NCBI RefSeq assembly: GCF_002933955.1
Contig: NZ_BEWW01000283.1
Location: 85,464 to 149,463 of the forward strand
DNA length: 64,000 nucleotides
Direction of reading: 5' to 3'
From: Prevotella sp. MGM2
GTDB taxonomy: Bacteria; Bacteroidota; Bacteroidia; Bacteroidales; Bacteroidaceae
Part shown: piece by piece, positions 32,922-41,073 of the stretch
How the letters are laid out: every line of letters begins with the position of its first letter
How positions within the stretch are numbered: position 1 is the stretch's first letter
Position numbers and translations under genes: made by a program
The notes under the pieces: model-generated
What the model saw: the letters and a program-made list of their open reading frames with translations, nothing else
What the model was told of the DNA's origin: nothing
The model's database searches: none

Positions 32922-33677
32922 TTATATTCCAGTATAGATAAGATGGATTACACTTTGCATTGATTTGGGTAGATAGCTCATAGCCTTTTCTCCAAAAAGC
33001 CACGGAACGCCCCACCGAGCCTCTGCGATTGAGCCGACAATGGCCGCTATCGTGTCGCTATCGCCACCCCAAGCCACGGCATTTCTTATAGCGTCCTCAA
33101 AAGATTCTGCCATACATACCATGTAGAGAGCGAGTGTAACGGTACCCATACACGTTTCATCAAACTTACCTCTTTGGAGATTGTCGAGTGAAAAGTTGGG
33201 GTAGTAGTCGTGTAGAATGTTTGATAGGTCAACATTCGTGCCACCATTACGCAAAATCCATATAGCGTGAGCCACGGCCTTAGCTCCCTTAATGCCCTCC
33301 GGGTGATTGTGTGTCGGCAATGCAGTCTTTTCAGCCTCCGCCAACACATCATCGAGATTGTCAAAAGCCCACGCCACCGGGCTAACTCTCATTGCTGACC
33401 CATTGCCAAAGCTATTATATGGCTGGGGATTGTTTGAGTGAATCCATTGTGCAAAGCGGCCGCCATAGCCGCCCATAGGATTAGGGTATGAACGACAACA
33501 ACGCAATAGGCTCTCTTGATAGCTACACTTGCGCAATATCGCGTCCGCAATAGCTACGGTGCATATTGTATCATCTGTAAAGCTACAATCTTTGTGGAAT
33601 AGCTCAAAATCGCTCCTATGCGTATTGTTGAACTCAAAGCGTGAGCCAACTATATCTCCTATTATTGCGCCTAACAT
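32922..33677 (-). CDS. ADP-ribosylglycohydrolase (DraG/ARH family)
   Basis: The protein is 251 aa from ATG at 33677; upstream residues to 33731 lack family similarity. The start LGAIIGDIVGSRFEF, the magnesium motif SFTDDT near residue 33 and the late GGDSDTIAAIVGSIAEA near 203 are the diagnostic ARH motifs. It removes ADP-ribose from proteins (often arginine). It faces the MuF-ART gene, so it may protect a lysogen from the ART carried by incoming or maturing virions. That pairing is inference. Confidence 0.88.
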   Translation of the reverse strand: MLGAIIGDIVGSRFEFNNTHRSDFELFHKDCSFTDDTICTVAIADAILRKCSYQESLLRCCRSYPNPMGGYGGRFAQWIHSNNPQPYNSFGNGSAMRVSPVAWAFDNLDDVLAEAEKTALPTHNHPEGIKGAKAVAHAIWILRNGGTNVDLSNILHDYYPNFSLDNLQRGKFDETCMGTVTLALYMVCMAESFEDAIRNAVAWGGDSDTIAAIVGSIAEARWGVPWLFGEKAMSYLPKSMQSVIHLIYTGI

Positions 33678-33786
33678 AATTATTTCTTTTTGGAGTTTGT
33701 GGGGTAATTGCTCATCGCGCATATTGCGCAATTTCTAAAAACATGGCTGGCATATATGCAAGGCCGTTGTGTGTAAGGGCAATTCA

Positions 33787-34032
33787 TCAGTCGCTTCCTT
33801 TCTTACCTCTATTTGTGGTTTTGCTTACTAACTCTCTTTTTCGGATTGTGGCTAACGGGCCGTGGTAGGTGTTTGTCGAGCAAAACTTATTCCAGAGCGT
33901 TGTAAGACTTATGCCGACAATCTCAATAGGCAGTGTGTCGTAGATAGCGGCCGCACTCCCGAAATAGTAGTTGCGCCGGCCTTTGTATGGCTCTTTCAGC
34001 TCAACGTGGATTACTTTGCGTGTCTGGCTCAT
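33787..34032 (-). CDS. Hypothetical protein (Rel/KilA-like pattern absent)
   Basis: The protein is 81 aa. IHVELKEPYKGRRNYYFGSA then LPIEIVGISLTTLWN suggests a small domain seen in Bacteroidales phage accessory genes, but I cannot name it. It overlaps the next upstream gene by 32 nt. It is part of the leftward accessory operon. Confidence 0.5.
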   Translation of the reverse strand: MSQTRKVIHVELKEPYKGRRNYYFGSAAAIYDTLPIEIVGISLTTLWNKFCSTNTYHGPLATIRKRELVSKTTNRGKKGSD

Positions 34033-34210
34033 GCTTAAATGGTTTTATTGAATACTCGGTGGTATAACCGCCAGTTTCATTTTTATATACACGATTATAG
34101 TAAGTGGGTATTCTTACCATAAGAACGCCATTCACTTTGACTACACGCCACTGATATTTTAGGCGGCTATCGTGAAATATCACTCTATGTTCTTTCTTGG
34201 GTCTATCCAT
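34001..34210 (-). CDS. Hypothetical small basic protein
   Basis: The protein is 69 aa, basic, with beta-type pattern (HDSRLKYQWRVVKVNGVLMV). It is the first gene after a good leftward promoter at 34237-34267 and starts 12 nt downstream of the operator palindrome. No family recognised. Confidence 0.5.
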   Translation of the reverse strand: MDRPKKEHRVIFHDSRLKYQWRVVKVNGVLMVRIPTYYNRVYKNETGGYTTEYSIKPFKHEPDTQSNPR

Positions 34211-34221
34211 TTTGTCTTGCT

Positions 34222-34267
34222 TGTGTTCTATAAACGCAAAATTACGAATTATATTTAATATAACAAA
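34222..34267 (-). promoter_or_regulatory. Leftward promoter of the ADP-ribosylglycohydrolase operon with operator-like palindrome
   Basis: On the minus strand TTTG (34267-34264), 19 nt, then TAATTTTG (34244-34237). The palindrome TGTGTT-CTATA-AACGCA (34222-34238, 11 of 12 positions) overlaps the -7 and the start site, a position suited to repression. Confidence 0.65.
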
Positions 34268-34276
34268 CTTTTGGGG

Positions 34277-34438
34277 CTATTTTCTTTTATTAGCCTCGTT
34301 ATCTTGTGAGCTTAACAAGGCTTTGAGCCGCTTGTTTTCCTCTCTAAGCCTTTTATTCTCTCGTTGGAGCTTATCTATTTGCTCCGGGTATGATAACGGT
34401 GCATTGCAAGTGCATTGTGATATATCGCCACTTTCCAT
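34277..34438 (-). CDS. Small leucine-zipper-like protein
   Basis: A 53-aa frame has a Cys-containing N-terminus (MESGDISQCTCNAPL) and a heptad helix DKLQRENKRLREENKRLKAL with L/N at regular positions, like a leucine zipper. It lies between promoter and YopX-like gene, same strand and codon style as neighbours. Dimerisation is likely; function unknown. Confidence 0.5.
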   Translation of the reverse strand: MESGDISQCTCNAPLSYPEQIDKLQRENKRLREENKRLKALLSSQDNEANKRK

Positions 34439-34468
34439 GCGCCAGAAACGCCCGATTGTAAGTTTAAT

Positions 34469-34960
34469 TCAACTTTTCTTATCATTTTTGAGTAATTCTG
34501 GATTGTCGTATATGTTGCCTAACACCTCTATACTATCGCATACCAAATCAAAATCCATAAGCGGGATAGTCAGATAAGGCGTTTCTTTTAGAGATTCCAT
34601 TAGTGGATATTCCGCTTTATAGAGCCTTATGCCATAGCAAGCCAATTCCGACATATAAACTACTACGCCCTCGCAGAAACAATCTTGGTCGGGTACGACA
34701 CCACCATTGCATATATCATCATACTTATAGTCAATGGAGATATAATCACCCTCGTATAGCTCTTTATCGTGCTGGTCGTATAACCCGATAAACTGACCTT
34801 GTGTATTGGCATCCACGGGACCGGCAAAGCCGTGTTCATGGTCGCAGATACATAGTTGTAACCCTTTGGCTGTGCTGACCGGATATAGATAACCATAAGC
34901 CCAATTATCGGCCTTGTTATTATTTAAGCATTTTGCCCTGTTCTTGATTGTTCTATTCAT
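34469..34960 (-). CDS. YopX-family protein
   Basis: The protein is 163 aa. The YopX pattern is clear: GLYDQHDKELYEGDYISIDY in the middle and SIEVLGNIYDNPELL at the end. YopX proteins are common in phages of many hosts and have no known function. It overlaps the next gene upstream by 8 nt. Confidence 0.85.
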   Translation of the reverse strand: MNRTIKNRAKCLNNNKADNWAYGYLYPVSTAKGLQLCICDHEHGFAGPVDANTQGQFIGLYDQHDKELYEGDYISIDYKYDDICNGGVVPDQDCFCEGVVVYMSELACYGIRLYKAEYPLMESLKETPYLTIPLMDFDLVCDSIEVLGNIYDNPELLKNDKKS

Positions 34961-35186
34961 GGTCGTTGGGGAGTTGTGGCAGGGGCTGCCAGTGGGTAAC
35001 TCGTGAGGCTGTGTTCTGTGCGCTCCAATACCATACGCCGCTTTGCGCCTGTCCTAAGAGCTTTGCTATCCTTATCATGGAGCGACCGGCACCACTCTCT
35101 ACGATAAGGACGCGAGTTTTGAGTGGCGGGAGTGCCTCGCTTGTGCTTATCCAGCCGTTGCAGTTTTTGTTGTCGGTCTTGCTCAT
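34953..35186 (-). CDS. DUF551-like small protein
   Basis: The protein is 77 aa. The pattern GWISTSEALPPLKTRVLIVE then VWYWSAQNTASRVTHWQPLP matches DUF551 (W-i-x-x-x-x-x-P, then V-T-H-W-x-P-L-P). Common in phages; role unknown. It is coupled to both neighbours by overlaps. Confidence 0.7.
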   Translation of the reverse strand: MSKTDNKNCNGWISTSEALPPLKTRVLIVESGAGRSMIRIAKLLGQAQSGVWYWSAQNTASRVTHWQPLPQLPNDHE

Positions 35187-35317
35187 TTTGGATTCCGTTT
35201 ATAGTTATCACATTGGTATCGGCCGCGAGTGAAATACTTGTCGAGCATGGAGCAATACAAGGTTGCTCCATATATGCGGCAGTGCTGACAGTTTCGGCAA
35301 AGGGGGATTTTAGCCAT
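35183..35317 (-). CDS. Small Cys-rich protein 1
   Basis: A 44-aa frame: MAKIPLCRNCQHCRIYGATL, then YCSMLDKYFTRGRYQCDNYK and a short end. Cys pairs C-x2-C, C-x-8-C-type spacing suggest a zinc site. It is a paralogue of the next protein (35310-35456). It overlaps both neighbours by 4-8 nt. Confidence 0.55.
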   Translation of the reverse strand: MAKIPLCRNCQHCRIYGATLYCSMLDKYFTRGRYQCDNYKRNPK

Positions 35318-35456
35318 TGTTCTTTTCGGATTTTAAGTAGCGTTCACACTTATATTTGTTGTTTTGTTGCGTCCAGCACCGATAGGAACAAAAGTAGGAG
35401 CTACCATATCGGGACCCGTGGCGGCACGAGGCGCATAGGGATTTACTTGTTGCCAT
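35310..35456 (-). CDS. Small Cys-rich protein 2
   Basis: A 48-aa frame from ATG at 35456: CASCRHGSRYGSSYFCSYRC then KYKCERYLKSEK. Same Cys plan as its neighbour at 35183 and as the C-terminus of 29588-29968. Longer in-frame starts exist upstream but overlap the next gene. Function unknown. Confidence 0.5.
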   Translation of the reverse strand: MATSKSLCASCRHGSRYGSSYFCSYRCWTQQNNKYKCERYLKSEKNNG

Positions 35457-35865
35457 TGCCAGCCTCCTTTCTTGCCTTGTGAACGCCTTGCACATAGCCT
35501 CGCTCAACTCGGCGTATGTCGTTATACTTTGCTTGCGCCGGCGTTTCTATCACTCTTGCTGGAGTGTCTAAGAAACGAATATCGCGGCCCGTGCGCTGTG
35601 CTTCCTCGGTCAGCACTTTGCGGATTGCATCTTTGAGTATTCCCATAGTTGTTGGTTGTTTGTTTATTTCGGAATTTGGTACGCTGGCAAGATTGAGAAG
35701 AAATCCCATCTTAAAGTGTATATTGAGCGCGTCAAAGCCACAACGATTGATTATGTTTATGATTGTTTCAAATGCGCTGGTGCTTGCTGGGTTATACTTG
35801 GCTATAACCGGTGCAAAGTCCATTCTTGCTTTGGGCGATAACGCCATAAATTCGGATATTTCCAT
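35443..35865 (-). CDS. Hypothetical protein
   Basis: The protein is 140 aa from ATG at 35865, chosen because the earlier start at 35910 overlaps the next gene by 35 nt. Helical, with FETIINIINRCGFDALNIHF in the middle and a basic C-terminus (DIRRVERGYVQGVHKARKEA). No family recognised. Confidence 0.5.
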   Translation of the reverse strand: MEISEFMALSPKARMDFAPVIAKYNPASTSAFETIINIINRCGFDALNIHFKMGFLLNLASVPNSEINKQPTTMGILKDAIRKVLTEEAQRTGRDIRFLDTPARVIETPAQAKYNDIRRVERGYVQGVHKARKEAGNGNK

Positions 35866-35875
35866 GCTCGGTGAG

Positions 35876-36235
35876 TTAGTCGGTGATACGATAGTAGTAT
35901 TGCAATTCATCGCCCTCTAAGTTGTCATAGGCATAGTCATTGACTTGCTCCCATAACTCGCTATATAAAGCCGCTATGCGATTGCAACGCGCGTCCATAG
36001 GCTTTTCGTGGTCGTAGAAATAGCCTATCTTGTGGTTGAGTACCATAGAAAGCTCGGTAAGGTACTTGTAGTTGCTTTTCCACTCGCGGAAAGCGCGTAT
36101 GAATGTTGATTTGATTCCGTTTATCCCGAAGCGGTCGGCAATAGAAAAGTCCTGCCAAAAGGTTGTGATAGGCTTGTAGCCGGTCATTTGCTCAACCGGC
36201 CAAGCGGGGATTTTGATTTGAAATTGTTGTACCAT
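35876..36235 (-). CDS. Conserved Bacteroidales phage protein of unknown function
   Basis: The protein is 119 aa from ATG at 36235. IPAWPVEQMTGYKPITTFWQ then FSIADRFGINGIKSTFIRAF and a helix pair (YKYLTELSMVLNHKIGYFYD) form a pattern I recognise from small Bacteroides phage and plasmid proteins. Role unknown. It lies in the leftward accessory operon. Confidence 0.6.
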   Translation of the reverse strand: MVQQFQIKIPAWPVEQMTGYKPITTFWQDFSIADRFGINGIKSTFIRAFREWKSNYKYLTELSMVLNHKIGYFYDHEKPMDARCNRIAALYSELWEQVNDYAYDNLEGDELQYYYRITD

Positions 36236-36267
36236 ATTCTTGTTGGTGTTGCGTTGTTGTGTCAATG

Positions 36268-36444
36268 TTATTTCTCCCAAGTGAGTTGCCAATTTTTGTA
36301 GGGATTGGCACCGTGAGCCACGGCCACCTCAGCAGCCTCCGCAATGGTTTGTTTGCCTGTGCGGATAACCTTTTTCACCATGCCGATATGATGACCGGCT
36401 AAGTCGGTTTTCTCAACGTAGAATGTTACGGTGTATTGCTCCAT
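36268..36444 (-). CDS. Small protein in accessory operon
   Basis: A 58-aa frame: MEQYTVTFYVEKTDLAGHHI, then VKKVIRTGKQTIAEAAEVAV and a final GANPYKNWQLTWE. Alpha/beta, regular codon use, same strand as neighbours. No family recognised. Confidence 0.5.
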   Translation of the reverse strand: MEQYTVTFYVEKTDLAGHHIGMVKKVIRTGKQTIAEAAEVAVAHGANPYKNWQLTWEK

Positions 36445-36467
36445 GTCTTTATGCGTTTCTTGTAGAG

Positions 36468-36680
36468 TTACTTGTTAGGGGTGATTAAAAGCATATCGCG
36501 GAGGCCGTCAACGTAGGCGGCAAGCTCTTTGAAAGAGCGTCCAGACGTTAGGGCTATCGGATTATCGTTATAGCTTACGAAATAGCCCATTTCGTTTTTG
36601 CCGATTGTGAACGTTGCGTTAACGCGCTCTCCATAGATATTGAGGCGTTCTTGGAGTGCCTGTCTATTTGTCTTTGCCAT
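36468..36680 (-). CDS. First gene of the leftward accessory operon, hypothetical
   Basis: The protein is 70 aa from ATG at 36680 (36740 is an alternative that starts almost at the transcription start). TNRQALQERLNIYGERVNAT then RSFKELAAYVDGLRDMLLIT. It is the first gene behind the promoter at 36746-36776. No family recognised. Confidence 0.55.
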   Translation of the reverse strand: MAKTNRQALQERLNIYGERVNATFTIGKNEMGYFVSYNDNPIALTSGRSFKELAAYVDGLRDMLLITPNK

Positions 36681-36745
36681 TTTCTTGTAGTTTTTATCGG
36701 TGTTGCTTTGTCGGTTTGAGTTGCTGTATTTCTCAAACACATTGC

Positions 36746-36776
36746 AAAGTTAATGTGTTTTATTGAATACGCCAAA
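36746..36776 (-). promoter_or_regulatory. Leftward accessory promoter
   Basis: On the minus strand TTTG (36776-36773), 19 nt, TAACTTTG (36753-36746). The spacer (36754-36770) begins with a TGTGTT half-site of the phage B palindrome on the plus strand. The promoter directs transcription into 36680-34277. Confidence 0.65.
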
Positions 36777-36861
36777 TATTTTGGCAATTATTTTTCGGAA
36801 AAAATTACCCAGTAAATTTAACTCGCTGAAAATTCGGAGATTTACCCGGTAAAATTTTTTC

Positions 36862-36902
36862 TGTGTTTTATAAACACATATCGTAGAAATTAGCTATCTT
36901 TG
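36862..36902 (+). promoter_or_regulatory. Promoter of the capsid operon with perfect operator-like palindrome
   Basis: TGTGTT-TTATA-AACACA at 36862-36878 is a full palindrome match; TATCTTTG follows at 36895-36902. No TTTG is at -33, so an activator or the palindrome-binding protein may matter. The start near 36909 precedes the scaffold-like gene at 36964. Confidence 0.65.
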
Positions 36903-36963
36903 TGCCTAAGAACTGAAAAGCCAATTATTAACACCCCCTTTCCGGGGCATAACAACAACCGAT

Positions 36964-37593
36964 ATGAACAAAGCACTTAGGGCAAAAGTCAAGGAAAAGA
37001 CTAAGGACACCCGCCTATCGGAGAAGTACCTCGATAAGCTAACCGAGCAGCTCGGTGGAGGCATTGAGGATGATTCTACCGATGAGGAGGCAATCGAAAA
37101 GACTGCAACCCTTATAGCTGATGTAGCAACCGAAACTCAGGGTGAGGCTACACGCTGGGCGCAGAAAGCAAAGGGCAATGGAAAGACCAAGCCCGCCAAA
37201 GATGACGATGACACGGACGATGACACGGACGATGACACCGCCACCAAAGGCACAAAGGGCAAAGGCAAGACAAAGCCCGGTGATAACTCCGATGAGCGTA
37301 TTGCCGCAATGGAAAAAGAGCTGAACGACTTGAAAGCTGAACGTAGCCGCGAGGCGCGTAAGGCTGAAATCAACGCAGCTTTTGAAAAGCACAAAATCCC
37401 CGCTTTTCTCCGCGACCGCCTCGGCAATTCCATTGCTGATGATGAGGACGTGGAAACCGCCGTGGCAGCACTCCGACAGGATTGTATCACAAACGGCCTT
37501 ATTTCCGACAAAGCCGAGGGTGCAAAATCGGCAAGCGAAAAGCAGGTTGACGAAGCCGCTGACGCATTGCTGGAAACAATAACCGCTAAATAA
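36964..37593 (+). CDS. Scaffolding-like head protein
   Basis: The protein is 209 aa. Acidic/basic low-complexity centre (a D/T-rich stretch around 78-92 and KG-rich spacers) between helices; the coiled coil ISDERIAAMEKELNDLKAER-like region follows and the C-terminus is helical. Position just before capsid genes and composition match phage scaffolding proteins. It would guide capsid assembly and leave before packaging. Confidence 0.6.
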   Translation: MNKALRAKVKEKTKDTRLSEKYLDKLTEQLGGGIEDDSTDEEAIEKTATLIADVATETQGEATRWAQKAKGNGKTKPAKDDDDTDDDTDDDTATKGTKGKGKTKPGDNSDERIAAMEKELNDLKAERSREARKAEINAAFEKHKIPAFLRDRLGNSIADDEDVETAVAALRQDCITNGLISDKAEGAKSASEKQVDEAADALLETITAK

Positions 37594-37605
37594 AAATTTT
37601 TCAAG

Positions 37606-38253
37606 ATGAAACGCAAGACAGCCTCCTTTGTGGGTACGCGCCCGATTTTTACGGGTAGCCCCTCAATCGTTATGGGCGGTTTTAACCTTGATGTTACGGG
37701 GCAGAAATTCCGTGTCGGTGATGTTATCCCCGCCGGAACGCTTGCCATTCGTAATGAGGAAACCCGTCTGGTGCAGGTTATCAAGACTGCAAAGGTAGTA
37801 GAGGTGGATGCGGAAAACTCAAAACTCGTTTCCCTGTATGTCGATGAGTTTTATGCTCCGTGTTTCGCCGAGGGCGAGTTTGTGGGTATCGCCGGCGCAG
37901 ATGCCGTTGCAATCGCCTCAGCTCCCAAAATCTCCGCCATTGAGGAAAAGGGCAACATTTACCGTATCACTCTTTCCGCTGCCATTACCGGGCTGAAAGC
38001 CGGCGATGTGCTTGTGGAGCTTGTGAGCGATGGTGCCGCTACTCCCAAGACCAAAGAACGCGGCCTCGCAAACTCAACCACTATCAAGGACGTTGTGGTG
38101 AGCGAGTTTGAAACCGCCATTGACGTAACCGCCGACACCATGCAATACGCGCTCTACGAAAGGCGTGTATCGCCTATCCCCGACAGCCAGAAAGACGAAA
38201 CCGGCGCTTTCCTCAAAGCCAACCCACACGTCAAGCTGACAAAATCGCTGTAA
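37606..38253 (+). CDS. Head protein, probable decoration or capsid-associated
   Basis: The protein is 215 aa, beta-rich (TGQKFRVGDVIPAGTLAIRN, AITGLKAGDVLVELVSDG), placed between scaffold and major capsid. This order is common for decoration or head-fibre-type proteins in Bacteroidales phages. No specific family named. Confidence 0.5.
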   Translation: MKRKTASFVGTRPIFTGSPSIVMGGFNLDVTGQKFRVGDVIPAGTLAIRNEETRLVQVIKTAKVVEVDAENSKLVSLYVDEFYAPCFAEGEFVGIAGADAVAIASAPKISAIEEKGNIYRITLSAAITGLKAGDVLVELVSDGAATPKTKERGLANSTTIKDVVVSEFETAIDVTADTMQYALYERRVSPIPDSQKDETGAFLKANPHVKLTKSL

Positions 38254-38278
38254 TATCAACACAAAATTTTAAAAAACC

Positions 38279-39529
38279 ATGCCTACAAAGTCAATTTTTA
38301 CAACTTTCACTGGCTTGCACAAGGCCGGCTCTCCGCTGGACTTACTTGCAACGTGGCGTAAGTCCTTTGACAAGGCTTCGGAGCGTGAGGTTGCTCTTTT
38401 CCAAAAGATGTATACCGATGGCTGGTTTACCTACAATACTCCGCAGATGTCGCTTACTGCCGAGGCTATTGTCGGTAAATACCAGATACGTTTCATGGCT
38501 ACGCTCTTGGGCGATGAATCACCCTCGCCCCTGCGCCGGTCGGACGGCTTCGATGTCTGGACAAAGGAAATTCCCCGTGTCGGACAGACTTTCGTAATGT
38601 TCGCCCGCGATTATCGTAAGCTCATGGAGGTTTACGAGAATCCCCGCCTCAAGGAGGCCGACAAGGTAAAGCAGATTGAAAAGACGCTCAAACACCAGAT
38701 GCAGGACGCATATCTCGGTTGCAAGGACGTGATGGACTTTATCGTTCTCATGGCTTTCTCCAACTGGGGCGTGGCTAAATTCGTACCCGCTATCAACAAC
38801 CCCGGCGGCCGTGCCTACGAGGTGGACTACACCATGCCGGACGCAAACAAGCTCGTGAGCGTTCTGAACTGGACCACTGCAAACACAAAGGCCGGCAAGC
38901 TCAATCCTATTCTTTTCCTTTCCGTCCTCTGCGCCGCACTCCGCGCTCGTGGTATCGAGCCGGGCGAAATCCTCATGTCGCAGGAACTCGCAACATGGCT
39001 GCGTATGGACAGCACAACTCGCCTGTTAGCACATGGTACCGACAAGCAGGCGCAGACCGTCACCAAATCGGAATTTTCCGCGTTGCTGGAAGAAAACGAA
39101 ATCCCCCCGATTACCGTTATCCGGCGCAAGATGGGTATCTCCCCGGACGGCAAGCGTCAAGCTATTGAGCCGTGGAATCCCAACTTTATCGCAATCAAGC
39201 CCGCCGGCGTTATCGGCGAAATTCAGCCCGCTATTGAGGACTCCGAGCTTATCGAGGAAGAGAATGTGGACTATCTCAACGCCGGCAATGGTATTCGTAT
39301 CTCCAAGTGGCGCACAGGTGCATCCACGGGTCAGACCGCCGGCGAATACACCGAGGGCGCGGGCCGCTTGCTGCCCCTTATCACCGAGATAGGGCAGATT
39401 GTTTGCTTACAGGTACGCGGCATTACCGAAAAGGAAGCCGCCGTCGATGCAAACGGCACCACTACCTACTACCGCACCAAAGCCGACTATGACGCTGCCG
39501 TAGCCGCCGCAAGTCTTGAAACCGTCTAA
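38279..39529 (+). CDS. Major capsid protein (phage B)
   Basis: The protein is 416 aa, the largest head gene, between scaffold and connector genes. It has a mixed alpha/beta pattern with long helices (ASEREVALFQKMYTDGWF, YRKLMEVYENPRLKEADKV). No motif gives certainty; assignment rests on size and position. Confidence 0.65.
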   Translation: MPTKSIFTTFTGLHKAGSPLDLLATWRKSFDKASEREVALFQKMYTDGWFTYNTPQMSLTAEAIVGKYQIRFMATLLGDESPSPLRRSDGFDVWTKEIPRVGQTFVMFARDYRKLMEVYENPRLKEADKVKQIEKTLKHQMQDAYLGCKDVMDFIVLMAFSNWGVAKFVPAINNPGGRAYEVDYTMPDANKLVSVLNWTTANTKAGKLNPILFLSVLCAALRARGIEPGEILMSQELATWLRMDSTTRLLAHGTDKQAQTVTKSEFSALLEENEIPPITVIRRKMGISPDGKRQAIEPWNPNFIAIKPAGVIGEIQPAIEDSELIEEENVDYLNAGNGIRISKWRTGASTGQTAGEYTEGAGRLLPLITEIGQIVCLQVRGITEKEAAVDANGTTTYYRTKADYDAAVAAASLETV

Positions 39530-39544
39530 CCCTTTTGCTTTGCT

Positions 39545-39943
39545 ATGAAACTGAAAGTAATTAAGCCTTTCAATGGCAAAGCAGAGGGTAAGACCCTTTG
39601 CCCCGGCGAGTTTATCCAGAGCAACGATGTTGAACGCATCAATGCGCTTGTAGGGCGTGGTTTTTGCGTTATCGTTGCGCTGGATGACGCGCCGACTGCC
39701 TCCGAAACCGCCCCTACAATCCCCGTAGAGGTGGTAAGCGATCATGTAGAATTTCAAGGGGAACGCTATCACATAGAAACCATTAAGGCCGCACTGGGCA
39801 TTATGGGTATTCGTGTGGCTCACAATGCCAAAGAAAAGGCCGTGAGCAACGCTCTTTCGGCTCTGACCGATGAGCAGGCGCAAACCCTTTCCGAAATGCT
39901 CAACAACAACGAAACCGCCGACCCCAACCCCGAAAAGGAGTAA
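39545..39943 (+). CDS. Hypothetical head protein with SAP/Rho-N-like end
   Basis: The protein is 132 aa. KLKVIKPFNGKAEGKTLCPG at the start is a small beta domain (as in Mu HI1506-like proteins); GIRVAHNAKEKAVSNALSAL is a helix pair. It follows the capsid gene. Function in the head or connector is inferred. Confidence 0.5.
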   Translation: MKLKVIKPFNGKAEGKTLCPGEFIQSNDVERINALVGRGFCVIVALDDAPTASETAPTIPVEVVSDHVEFQGERYHIETIKAALGIMGIRVAHNAKEKAVSNALSALTDEQAQTLSEMLNNNETADPNPEKE

Positions 39944-39946
39944 GCT

Positions 39947-40282
39947 ATGGAGATAACCGTTCTTGAGGCATTAATGGCCGAGCTGGAGCCTTACACCGCC
40001 GCACAGGTGGTATGTAAGAAAGCTCTTATTGACGCTGGACTTTCCGAGGTAGCCAACGACACCCCTTATACATCCGACTGCAAAAAGATAGTGGCAACCG
40101 CCGCTATCAAGGTGCTTAAAAAGTTTCTGGTGTTAAGTAGTGAAAGTTTAGGCAAATCCTCACAGTCTTACGACACTAAGGAGCTGAGAAAGCGTATCAA
40201 AGAATTGTGCGCTGATGCCGGACTTGATGCCGATGAGATTTTGGAAATCCCCACAATCACGGACGGCTCTATGTATTGGTAA
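39947..40282 (+). CDS. Head-tail connector protein
   Basis: The protein is 111 aa, helical (LEALMAELEPYTAAQVVCKK, IVATAAIKVLKKFLVLSS), size and position of the gp6/DUF6706-type adaptor that docks to the portal. Ends in an acidic segment. Confidence 0.6.
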   Translation: MEITVLEALMAELEPYTAAQVVCKKALIDAGLSEVANDTPYTSDCKKIVATAAIKVLKKFLVLSSESLGKSSQSYDTKELRKRIKELCADAGLDADEILEIPTITDGSMYW

Positions 40283-40285
40283 GAT

Positions 40286-40615
40286 ATGAGATACAACGGC
40301 TCTTTTGACTATTGGCATGGTGGCGAGGTTTTCACAGACCCCGCAACCGGCTTTACTGTTCAAAGCGACACCGCCGCTTTTGAAGAGGGTTGCGAGTGCC
40401 AGATTGATATTTCTATTCCTGCCAAGCACTACATAGGTACTGACGGGCAAGAATACACCTACACTTACGATGTTTTCATTTCAAAGTATTTCCGAGGTGA
40501 AATAAGTGTGGGTGATACTATCCGGCTCTACAATGCCGACAAGACCATGATTGCCGAGTTTAAGGCGCAAGGGGTAGATACGTTGAACCGAAAATATATT
40601 GAGGTATGGGGATAA
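40286..40615 (+). CDS. Head-tail stopper-like protein
   Basis: The protein is 109 aa, beta-rich (FEEGCECQIDISIPAKHYIG, TYDVFISKYFRGEISVGDTI), the third gene after the capsid, where the stopper usually is. It overlaps the next gene by 10 nt. Confidence 0.5.
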   Translation: MRYNGSFDYWHGGEVFTDPATGFTVQSDTAAFEEGCECQIDISIPAKHYIGTDGQEYTYTYDVFISKYFRGEISVGDTIRLYNADKTMIAEFKAQGVDTLNRKYIEVWG

Positions 40616-41073
40616 CTCCGATGTTTGGCAGTGGATTGATAGCCGCCCAAGTAGCCGCGTTTCAAAATCGCGTTGAAGAGGCTGCCATATTCCTTTGCAA
40701 ATACTTGGGTGAGGAATTAGTCAAGTATGCAAAGGATAAGCACAACTATACCGACCGCACGGGTAATCTCACAAACTCAATAAGCTATGTTGTAGTGAAA
40801 AACAAAGACATAGTTTTCGGTCCCGCCGACCAATCCGACAAGCCGCAAGAGGCCGCGCTGAAAGCCGCAATGAAAATGATTGCGACACTCCCCGATTGTA
40901 TTGCACTCGTGATTGTTGCCGGCATGAACTATGCCGCCTATGTGGAGGCAAAGGGCTACAACGTGATACTCCCCGCCGAACTCAAAGCCAAAACCGACTT
41001 TCCAAAGGCAATGCAAAAGCTCATGGATAAGGCGAAAGCCAAAGCAAATGAAATGTTTGGAATGACAATATGA
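40606..41073 (+). CDS. HK97 gp10-like tail completion protein
   Basis: The protein is 155 aa. An N-terminal helix (RVEEAAIFLCKYLGEELVKY) then DRTGNLTNSISYVVVK and NYAAYVEAKGYNV fit the gp10/neck family (R-T-G-x-L-x-x-S then Y-A-x-x-V-E). It acts where head and tail join. Confidence 0.75.
   Translation: MGITPMFGSGLIAAQVAAFQNRVEEAAIFLCKYLGEELVKYAKDKHNYTDRTGNLTNSISYVVVKNKDIVFGPADQSDKPQEAALKAAMKMIATLPDCIALVIVAGMNYAAYVEAKGYNVILPAELKAKTDFPKAMQKLMDKAKAKANEMFGMTI

Noticed and set aside
36754..36770. Full operator palindrome at the leftward accessory promoter
   Set aside because: Only one arm matches (7 of 12 positions overall); listed as a half-site only.
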